The notes under the pieces: model-generated
What the model was told of the DNA's origin: nothing
Seen by the model: the letters and a program-made list of their open reading frames with translations, nothing else
Database searches by the model: none
Source: an uncultured Eubacteriales bacterium
Lineage (GTDB): Bacteria > Bacillota > Clostridia > Lachnospirales > Lachnospiraceae
Assembly: GCA_949297565.1 (NCBI GenBank)
Contig: CASFUI010000237.1
Span: 1-5,763, forward strand
Direction of reading: 5' to 3'
Length of the DNA: 5,763 nucleotides
Position numbers and translations under genes: made by a program
Shown: positions 1 to 5,763 of the stretch, piece after piece
Layout of the letters: each line of letters begins with the position of its first letter
Numbering within the stretch: the first letter of the stretch is position 1

Positions 1-1845
1 CTGCTTTACGATGTCAGCCTCATTTACCCTATCAATTATGTGAAGCATTAAATCTCTTGTATACGCCACTCCGCTGCTCACAGACGCGCTCACGGCATCC
101 GGATTCTTACGGATAATTCCTGAAATTTTAATCTCCTCAGCGTCATTTATAACTGATGTCATATAATTATCGTCATCCGAACAGTCCTCCCATGTGCCTG
201 TCTTCTCGTCATATCTGTACAAATCTGTCGGAATAACAAGCTTGAATGTATGTGCCAGCACTTCATCATAGGTGAGCTCAAGCTCCTCGCTCTCAAATGT
301 ATCTCCGGACATGACATTTTTAAAAATAGTCTTAACCTCTGACGGGTCCTTAAATCCGAGTGAGTAAAGCGTGTAATCGTCAATCTCATTATTTTCATCC
401 ACCAGAATTACAACTTCGTTATAATTTTCCGGCCATGCCCCTGCCAGCAAATCATACTGCTCATCTAAAACCTCTCTGTTGCCAAGAAGCTGAGACCATA
501 CGCTTGTATTCTGCATGCTTGCAGACATCATTCCTCCGTCTGAGGCGGATACGCCGTACATATTTTCCATAATAGTGCTCGGATTAAGCTGCACTGCGCC
601 ATCTGAAGTATCAGATGAGTAAATATAAAGAGGTACGTCATAGCTGTATTGTATATCGCTTATCAAGCTGTTTACCTCATCGCTGTGCTCCTCAATATAT
701 GTCTTAAAAGCCTTCAAATTATTGCTGTTTACCTCTGCAACCATACTGTTGACCATTTCCGTCATTATATTGTTGCTGTAAACCTTATCCGTGCCGTGAG
801 TTATCTCCTTGTCACCGCTTCCGGCCATGCTCTCAATAAGACCTCCTATATCCACGCTTTCCTTCTGCAGCTGAATAGGATAGCTTGAGAGTGTGTCACG
901 CTGAACGCGGTCGATATATAACTGAATACCGTTTGAGATAGACAGTATCAATGCAATTCCTATAATACCTATGCTCCCTGCAAACGCAGTGAGAATTGTC
1001 CTTGTCTTTTTGGTAAGAAGATTATTCATACTAAGACCAAGAGCCGTAAGAAATGACATCGAGGTTTTTGGTTTCTTTTCTTTCTTTTTCTTCTTTGACG
1101 CTGAAATTTCAGTATCAGAGGAGCGGGCGCTGTCAATTTTCCTGACGTCCTCCTTCATCTGTTCCTCTGTATACTCGTCGCTGTCATCTGTAATTTTTCC
1201 GTCAAGCAGCCTTATAATTCTTGTCGAGTATTTTTCGGCAAGCTCAGGGTTGTGAGTAACCATAATTATAAGGCGGTCTTTTGCAATTTCCTTTAACAGC
1301 TCCATAATCTGAACGCTGGTCTCGGTATCAAGAGCCCCGGTCGGCTCGTCTGCCAGAAGAATATCAGGATTATTCACAAGCGCTCTTGCTATCGCCACGC
1401 GCTGCATCTGTCCTCCTGACATCTGATTAGGCTTTTTGTGTATCTGCTCAGAAAGCCCTACCTTTTCAAGCGCCTCCTTCGCCCTCTGTCTCCTCTCTGT
1501 TTTGGAGACGCCCGAAAGAGTAAGCGCCAGCTCAACATTCGCAAGCACAGTCTGGTGAGGTATCAGATTATAGCTCTGAAATACAAAACCGATAGAGTTG
1601 TTTCTGTAAGCATCCCAGTCCCTGTCTTTAAAATCCTTTGTAGATTTTCCGTTAATTCTCAAATCGCCCTGCGTATACTGATCCAGCCCGCCTATTATAT
1701 TGAGAAGCGTAGTCTTTCCGCAGCCCGACTGTCCGAGTATTGATACAAACTCACTGTCGCGAAATCTGAGATTAATACCCTTTAGTGCTTCCACAGATGT
1801 GGTGCCTGTGACATAGGTCTTTTTTATACCTTCTAGCTCAAGCAT
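1..1845 (-). CDS. MacB/LolD-like ABC transporter, ATPase fused to FtsX-type permease (3' end outside window)
   Basis: The gene starts at ATG 1845-1843 and is still open at base 1, giving 615 codons of a longer protein. Residues 1-220 form a complete ABC ATPase: Walker A GQSGCGKTT at 38-46, Q-loop glutamine Q90 in FVFQSYNL, signature SGGQMQRVAIARA from 143, Walker B ILLADE at 162-167 followed by PTGALD, and H-loop His198. A charged, lysine-rich linker (about 225-260) leads to one strong membrane helix at about 283-302. Residues 305-615 look extracytoplasmic and contain a WSQLL...QYDLLAGAWPENYNEVV segment. This layout is typical of long clostridial MacB/LolD-type proteins with the ATPase fused in front of an FtsX-like permease, whose remaining helices should lie beyond the left edge. 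Such proteins export or extract peptides or lipophilic molecules, or sense the envelope; the substrate cannot be told here. Cys42 and Thr45 in Walker A are unremarkable variants. The reading frame is intact throughout. Confidence 0.95.
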   Translation of the reverse strand, partial: MLELEGIKKTYVTGTTSVEALKGINLRFRDSEFVSILGQSGCGKTTLLNIIGGLDQYTQGDLRINGKSTKDFKDRDWDAYRNNSIGFVFQSYNLIPHQTVLANVELALTLSGVSKTERRQRAKEALEKVGLSEQIHKKPNQMSGGQMQRVAIARALVNNPDILLADEPTGALDTETSVQIMELLKEIAKDRLIIMVTHNPELAEKYSTRIIRLLDGKITDDSDEYTEEQMKEDVRKIDSARSSDTEISASKKKKKEKKPKTSMSFLTALGLSMNNLLTKKTRTILTAFAGSIGIIGIALILSISNGIQLYIDRVQRDTLSSYPIQLQKESVDIGGLIESMAGSGDKEITHGTDKVYSNNIMTEMVNSMVAEVNSNNLKAFKTYIEEHSDEVNSLISDIQYSYDVPLYIYSSDTSDGAVQLNPSTIMENMYGVSASDGGMMSASMQNTSVWSQLLGNREVLDEQYDLLAGAWPENYNEVVILVDENNEIDDYTLYSLGFKDPSEVKTIFKNVMSGDTFESEELELTYDEVLAHTFKLVIPTDLYRYDEKTGTWEDCSDDDNYMTSVINDAEEIKISGIIRKNPDAVSASVSSGVAYTRDLMLHIIDRVNEADIVKQ

Positions 1846-1850
1846 ATATT

Positions 1851-1858
1851 CTTCCTTT
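1851..1858 (-). promoter_or_regulatory. Ribosome binding site of the ABC transporter gene
   Basis: The minus strand reads AAAGGAAG, then a 5-base spacer (AATAT), then ATG. This purine-rich site fixes the start at 1845, and the encoded N-terminus MLELEGIKKTY is normal for a LolD/MacB-type ATPase. Confidence 0.75.
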
Positions 1859-1888
1859 CTCTGTTTCATTTTAAAAAACCTGTATACC

Positions 1889-1917
1889 AATATATCCCTG
1901 CCGGGTCATAAATGCAA
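1889..1917 (-). promoter_or_regulatory. Candidate sigma-A-type promoter for the ABC transporter gene
   Basis: On the minus strand, TTGCAT (1917-1912; 3 of 6 matches to TTGACA) lies 17 bases before TATATT (1894-1889; 5 of 6 matches to TATAAT). Transcription would start near 1882, giving a leader of about 36 bases that contains the ribosome binding site. It lies in the only sizeable intergenic gap of the window (1846-1937, 92 bases). The -35 box is weak, so this remains a prediction. Read-through from the MoxR gene upstream is the alternative, since no convincing terminator lies between the two genes. Confidence 0.4.
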
Positions 1918-1937
1918 TTAAGAAAATATAAACATTT

Positions 1938-3413
1938 TCAAAGCTCGCTTATAAGCCGCTCTCTCGCCGTATCGCGAAGCATACTCTTATTATAGCGGTA
2001 AAACCTCTCGTTTCCGTTTTCCTGAATAAACGAAAGACTGTAAAATCCGGCCGCAAGCTCCGTCACAAAAAACACAAGCTCCGGCCCCTGCCCGAAAGCG
2101 CGCTCCCCGAAATCAAACGCGTGCTCAAGAGCCTGCGAAACCTCCTCAGAAAGCCTCTCCCGCTCATCGGACAGCTTCATAAACTCCGCTGAAACCACCT
2201 CAAACTGCGCAGCATGTCCTAAAGCTCCCTGCTCCTTTACGGCAAGCGTATAACTGTTTAAAAGTTTCATAACCTGAGATTTTACAGCGAGCTGCTCATC
2301 GTCAAGAAATCCGCCCTCCCTTTTTTCAACAAAGTCAGCCGCGTATCCCCTGACAACCTCCTCAAAAGGCTTCGCTTCATCCCTCTGAAATGCTTTCAGC
2401 TCATCAAACAGCTCCTGAGCCGTCTGAGTGCACCTGTAATATTTTTTAAACAGATTATTAAGCCCGCCGAGTATCAGACTGACAACGCTCACCCTCTCGT
2501 CAAACGGCGCATTTTTTATTCTCTCATAAACCTGCTCTGCCGCATTTCCGCCGAGAATATCGTTCACGCTGTAAGCCTTCTCATATTTGTAATAAAGCGA
2601 CAGATAATTAGCAAAATCCATAGCCGTCTCAGGCTCCTGTATATATTCTCCGGCGAGCTGCTCATCAGCGGGAATCCCCAGCCTCTCATAAGCCTTGAGC
2701 ATGTCGGACAAATCCTCCCAGCCTCTGGCTGTGACAAATCTCTTTCCCTCAACCGTAGTCTCTATTTTATAAAAATTTTCCTGTCTGGCGTCAAGATACG
2801 ATAAAATCGCCCTGTGAACGTCATTTTTCTGCGCGTATGCCTTCCACGCGCTGTAATCAGGCGTTACTTCAATATATTTAACCCTGTCCAGAGTCACGAC
2901 ATCAAATTCTCTGACCGAACGGTTGTATTCAGGCGGATTTCCCGCCGCCACAATAATCCAGCCCTCAGGCACCCTTGTATTTCCGAACATCTTAGCCTGA
3001 AGGAACTGAAGCATTACGGGCGCAAGCGTCTCCGATACACAGTTAATCTCATCTATAAACAGAATTCCTTCTCTTATTCCTGTTTTCTCTATCTTATCAT
3101 GTACAGACGAGATAATCTCACTCATCGTATACGATGTAACCGACACCTCTTTACCGTCATAAATTTTTTTGTCTATAAACGGAAGCCCCATTGCGCTCTG
3201 TCTGGTGTGGTGAGTCATTGTGTACGCCGCAAGCCCTATGCCGCATTCTCTGGCAGCCTGCTCCATAATCGCCGTTTTTCCTATTCCCGGCGGTCCTATA
3301 AGCAGCACGGGGCGCTGCCGCACCGCAGGTATAAGCGGGCGTCCCTCCTCGTCCTTGGCAAGATAGGCTCTCACGGTATTCTTTATCTCTTCCTTTGCTC
3401 TGCTGATATTCAT
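1938..3413 (-). CDS. MoxR-type AAA+ ATPase with long uncharacterised C-terminal region
   Basis: This 491-residue protein begins at ATG 3413-3411, with GGAG at 3422-3419 five bases upstream. The AAA+ core occupies about residues 1-240. It shows Walker A GPPGIGKT (40-47), Walker B LFIDE with D121 and E122, sensor-1 Asn159 in AAGNPPEYN, a likely arginine finger R177 in LDRVKYIEV, and a sensor-2-like R230 in TARGWEDL. A THHTRQSAMGLP segment (67-78) follows the second core strand. The segment before Walker B fits the inserted helix and hairpin of the MoxR/AAA_5 class. Residues 250-491 look helical and match no domain I recognise. No signal peptide or membrane helix is visible, so it should act in the cytoplasm. 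MoxR ATPases usually pair with a vWA partner (RavA-ViaA, NorQ-NorD, CoxD-CoxE), and such a partner is encoded 35 bases upstream. The complex would use ATP hydrolysis to remodel or mature a client, which is unknown here. All core catalytic residues are present, so it is probably active. Confidence 0.95.
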   Translation of the reverse strand: MNISRAKEEIKNTVRAYLAKDEEGRPLIPAVRQRPVLLIGPPGIGKTAIMEQAARECGIGLAAYTMTHHTRQSAMGLPFIDKKIYDGKEVSVTSYTMSEIISSVHDKIEKTGIREGILFIDEINCVSETLAPVMLQFLQAKMFGNTRVPEGWIIVAAGNPPEYNRSVREFDVVTLDRVKYIEVTPDYSAWKAYAQKNDVHRAILSYLDARQENFYKIETTVEGKRFVTARGWEDLSDMLKAYERLGIPADEQLAGEYIQEPETAMDFANYLSLYYKYEKAYSVNDILGGNAAEQVYERIKNAPFDERVSVVSLILGGLNNLFKKYYRCTQTAQELFDELKAFQRDEAKPFEEVVRGYAADFVEKREGGFLDDEQLAVKSQVMKLLNSYTLAVKEQGALGHAAQFEVVSAEFMKLSDERERLSEEVSQALEHAFDFGERAFGQGPELVFFVTELAAGFYSLSFIQENGNERFYRYNKSMLRDTARERLISEL

Positions 3414-3448
3414 GTTCTCTCCGTTTCCGCCGCTCCCGGCAAAATTTA

Positions 3449-4819
3449 TTATTCCTGAAGCTCAGGCAGTTCAACTCTTATCGCCCACCCGGGCACAATC
3501 CTCTCCGCATCATACATCTCAGGAAATACAAACGCCACGTCATACGCAGGCCTGTGCGATGGATATATTCCATATCCGTCCGTAAAATAAAGCACTCCTT
3601 TAAGGCGTTTAAGGCTTCCCTCCCGGCGCAGCTTCTCAATATAGTTAAACGCCGGGCGAAAATCAGTTCCTCCAAATCCCCTGACAGTAAAATTATTTTT
3701 AAAAGCCTCAGCCTGTGATATGTCTGTGATAACAGTATCCTCCTGTACCTGATTGTCGCACTGTACAATGTGCAGCTTAATTTTATCGAAAAACACCTCT
3801 GACTCGGTGAGAATGTTAAATGTAGTGTCAATAAAGCGCTGAATAAGACTGTATGCACAGGAGCCAGAGGTGTCGAGAACAATCACAAAATCCTCAATTC
3901 CGCTCTCCTCCCTGTATTCCAGTTCCTCAATAAGCGGCATATTTTTGTATACAGTCATTCCGTAATTATAATATCCATAGTCAAAAGAATCCATGTCCAC
4001 ATGCATTTTTTCCCTGACCACAGCAAATTTTCTCAAAAAATCCCGATATGAAATTTCTTTATGATTTTCGGCACGAAGCGTCCTCAGAAGCCTTCCCTTT
4101 GTATCACCCCTGCCGGAATCAAAGCTCATTGCGGACTGTAATTTTTTTGCGGCGTCCTCCCACTGTTTTTCACTCTTTTTATTCCCGCCGTCCGGCTGAC
4201 TGCCGCCGTTTCCATCATCGTCTCTGCTGTTTTCGCCGCTTCCTCCGTCATTTTCTTTCCTGTTTTCATACCAGTATCTGTGGTCGTCCACATAAAAAAT
4301 GCCCGCGGCGCTCCATTTATCCGCCGATGACCTCATCTGTGTTTTTAAGACATAATATACATTCTGCGCGCTGAATACCCTGCAGCTCTTTGACAGCTCA
4401 CGGTAAATATTTTCCCTTTCTGTATTTTCGGGCTTCATGACACAGCTCAGTTCTATGCTGTCAACAAGATACTCGGCGCAGATGTCGCACGCCAAATCCC
4501 ACAGCTGCCTGTCCTCTTCGCTTTCATACCTGCTTCCCTCAAATATATTTCTAAAAAGACAGTGCATTACCATATGAAGAAACGCTCTGTTGACATCTGT
4601 CGGCTCCGCCTTATAGCGCTGTGCCAGCAGCATGGGATTATAATAGAGACTGCTGCCGTCGGTTGCAACATAAGCTATCTGTCTGTTTTCTGAATATTCA
4701 AGCATATTGAGCGCCGAAAACAGATACCTCATTCCGAGAAACAGCTCCTGCTTGGCAGTATCTAAAATACGCCTTCCAAGCTGCGCCCAGTCCTTTTCAC
4801 CTCTCCTGTTATCTTCCAA
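3449..4819 (-). CDS. DUF2201-type protein: degenerate metallopeptidase-like N-terminus plus vWA domain
   Basis: The preferred start is TTG at 4819-4817, giving 456 residues, because GGGGAGG lies six bases upstream and the start follows the preceding stop by 19 bases. An in-frame ATG at 4966 would overlap the upstream gene by 128 bases and add 49 residues that look like an out-of-frame copy of its end. The N-terminal half (about 10-180) resembles the putative metallopeptidase region of the COG3864/DUF2201 family, but the HExxH site reads HMVMH (82-86), with no glutamate. A WDLACDIC segment (107-114) follows, as in that family. Residues 188-218 form a Gly/Asn/Asp-rich linker. The C-terminal vWA domain has a full MIDAS: DTSGS (D316, S318, S320), T385 in GGTDFRP and D414 in FTDG. 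It should bind a divalent metal and protein partners, foremost the MoxR ATPase encoded just downstream. No signal peptide or membrane helix is seen. The family is firm; its cellular job is not known. Confidence 0.92.
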   Translation of the reverse strand: MEDNRRGEKDWAQLGRRILDTAKQELFLGMRYLFSALNMLEYSENRQIAYVATDGSSLYYNPMLLAQRYKAEPTDVNRAFLHMVMHCLFRNIFEGSRYESEEDRQLWDLACDICAEYLVDSIELSCVMKPENTERENIYRELSKSCRVFSAQNVYYVLKTQMRSSADKWSAAGIFYVDDHRYWYENRKENDGGSGENSRDDDGNGGSQPDGGNKKSEKQWEDAAKKLQSAMSFDSGRGDTKGRLLRTLRAENHKEISYRDFLRKFAVVREKMHVDMDSFDYGYYNYGMTVYKNMPLIEELEYREESGIEDFVIVLDTSGSCAYSLIQRFIDTTFNILTESEVFFDKIKLHIVQCDNQVQEDTVITDISQAEAFKNNFTVRGFGGTDFRPAFNYIEKLRREGSLKRLKGVLYFTDGYGIYPSHRPAYDVAFVFPEMYDAERIVPGWAIRVELPELQE

Positions 4820-4825
4820 TTCAAG

Positions 4826-4832
4826 CCTCCCC
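4826..4832 (-). promoter_or_regulatory. Ribosome binding site that decides the TTG start of the vWA gene
   Basis: The minus strand reads GGGGAGG, a 6-base spacer (CTTGAA), then TTG at 4819-4817. The site lies in the 19-base gap after the LRR gene's stop codon (TAG, 4841-4839). Its strength and spacing favour a TTG start over the far upstream in-frame ATG. Confidence 0.7.
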
Positions 4833-4838
4833 TGTGCT

Positions 4839-5708
4839 CTAAAATTCAAACTTTCTGTGGGACGTCCCAAAATGCGCTTTCTGATAGGCAAGCAGTATTC
4901 CAAGCCCCTCCATACATGATTCTTCCCTGGCTGTGTCAATGCATGCCGCGCAGTCGTCTCTGTCAAGCATTTCCATTGACAAAAGCATGTTGAGAGCGTC
5001 GTAATCCTCCCCTCGAGTCATATTATTTATAAGCGCGCGCATATTTTCGGATATGAATTTCGTATACCTCTCTTTCGCCTCAGCGCCCAGCTTGTACGGA
5101 TATCTGAGACGGCAGCAGGCTATTTTCCACGCCGAATCCATGACGTCAATATGCAGTCCTGCCTCAAACAGCCTGTCATACTGGACATAGTTGATATCAT
5201 CTCCATCTATGCACTCTCTGTACTGTATTCCCGAGCCCTCGGTAATCTGATTTACAATCCTTGCAGGCGTATTCTCCTCATAGTTGTACAGATAGTACGG
5301 AAAGACAAGTACTGCTGTATTTTCCGGATACTCTATTGTTACCGCCACTTCATTATTGACCTCTGACAGTATTCCCTTCAGGCATTTCATGCCGATGCCC
5401 GTCATTTTTATACAGATTTCACTGATATTGTAACAGTTCTTAAAAGCCCCGTCACCGATATCCGTCACTCTGTCGCTCAGCGATATTTTTTTGAGATTGC
5501 GGCAGTTATAAAATGCATGAGCCCATATAAAGGCTATTGTGTCTGGCAGTGTTATCTCGGTAAGCTCTCGGTGTTCACTGAACGCAAACGCGCCTATACC
5601 CGCAATTTTTTGCCCGTCAATCTGCTCATCTATTGTAATTTTTTCTGAATTTCCCGAATATTCTGTTACAAATGTACCTGACGTCTGTCCGTGTTCAAGC
5701 TTAAACAT
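4839..5708 (-). CDS. Cytoplasmic BspA-type leucine-rich-repeat protein
   Basis: This 289-residue protein is read from ATG 5708-5706. Residues about 35-101 hold three BspA/LRR_5 repeats with a 23-residue period: IAGIGAFAFSEHRELTEITL, IAFIWAHAFYNCRNLKKISL and VTDIGDGAFKNCYNISEICI. They share the I..IG..AF..C..L..I.L pattern. An apparently different region (about 105-185) follows. The C-terminus (about 185-289) looks helical and ends with an ankyrin-like pattern (DALNMLLSMEML, then MEGLGILLAYQKAHF). There is no signal peptide, membrane helix or anchor, whereas many BspA-type proteins are secreted or surface-bound, so a cytoplasmic protein-binding role is inferred. It is the first visible gene of the operon, 19 bases before the vWA gene. 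The start is less sure than the family. The upstream GGGGGC is a poor ribosome binding site close to the ATG, and the frame stays open to the window edge, although no other ATG, GTG or TTG start occurs in those 18 codons. Confidence 0.87.
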   Translation of the reverse strand: MFKLEHGQTSGTFVTEYSGNSEKITIDEQIDGQKIAGIGAFAFSEHRELTEITLPDTIAFIWAHAFYNCRNLKKISLSDRVTDIGDGAFKNCYNISEICIKMTGIGMKCLKGILSEVNNEVAVTIEYPENTAVLVFPYYLYNYEENTPARIVNQITEGSGIQYRECIDGDDINYVQYDRLFEAGLHIDVMDSAWKIACCRLRYPYKLGAEAKERYTKFISENMRALINNMTRGEDYDALNMLLSMEMLDRDDCAACIDTAREESCMEGLGILLAYQKAHFGTSHRKFEF

Positions 5709-5763
5709 ACTGCCCCCATTCCGAAGCGGTTTACATAAGGAACGCGAAGAAAGACTCGTGAAC

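Noticed and set aside
1072..1096. 25-base pure pyrimidine tract as a phase-variable or regulatory repeat
   Set aside because: It simply encodes the lysine-rich linker between ATPase and membrane helix of the ABC protein. It is an irregular T/C mix rather than a homopolymer or unit repeat, and the frame is intact.
360..1743. Several plus-strand ORFs of 70-101 codons opposite the ABC transporter gene
   Set aside because: They are antisense to a continuous, motif-complete coding region and show no recognisable family signature.
1922..1939. Hairpin GAAAATGTTTATATTTTC overlapping the MoxR stop, as a terminator
   Set aside because: The stem is about six A-T-dominated pairs with no G-C core and no proper T run after it, so it does not support a terminator call.
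2814..3458. 214-codon plus-strand ORF opposite the MoxR gene
   Set aside because: It lies antisense to the region encoding the Walker A, Walker B and sensor-1 motifs, its translation is rich in Arg, Tyr, Cys and His with no family pattern, and there is no ribosome binding site logic. It is a shadow of the real gene.
3157..3474. 105-codon minus-strand ORF in another frame across the MoxR start
   Set aside because: It overlaps the first part of the MoxR reading frame and the end of the vWA gene, and its translation looks like frame-shifted ATPase sequence.
5731..5763. Possible end of an upstream gene (frame ending VHESFFAFLM then TAA)
   Set aside because: Only ten codons are visible, and the other two minus-strand frames are also open here, so the stop codon alone is no evidence of a gene.
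5709..5763. Promoter or regulatory element upstream of the LRR gene
   Set aside because: No pair of -35 and -10 boxes at sensible spacing and no inverted repeat could be found in the 55 bases available.

Overview
The window carries four protein genes, all on the minus strand, so transcription runs from high to low coordinates. Moderate G+C, frequent ATA/AGA/AGG codons, strong Shine-Dalgarno sites and the protein families present suggest a gut-type Clostridia (Firmicutes), most likely Lachnospiraceae. This assignment is an inference from style and family content, with no marker gene to confirm it.

The right two thirds (about 1938-5708) form a compact operon of three genes. In transcription order they are a BspA-type leucine-rich-repeat protein without a signal peptide (5708-4839), a DUF2201-type protein with a degenerate metallopeptidase-like N-terminus and a complete von Willebrand A (vWA) MIDAS domain (4819-3449), and a MoxR-type AAA+ ATPase with a long unassigned C-terminus (3413-1938). 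Gaps are 19 and 35 bases. MoxR ATPases commonly work with vWA proteins as chaperone- or chelatase-like machines that remodel or metallate a client. By analogy, the LRR protein may be the recognition or scaffold subunit of a cytoplasmic three-part complex. The client and output cannot be read from this window, and this is the least explained part of it.

The left third (1-1845) is the 5' part of a long MacB/LolD-like ABC transporter gene that fuses an N-terminal ATPase to a FtsX-like permease. The gene runs off the left edge, leaving 615 codons here: the whole ATPase, the first membrane helix and part of a large extracytoplasmic domain. It is separated from the MoxR gene by 92 bases that hold a plausible promoter and a strong ribosome binding site, so it may be transcribed independently.

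No RNA genes, CRISPR arrays, insertion sequences or convincing intrinsic terminators were seen. The 55 bases upstream of the LRR gene are too short to interpret.
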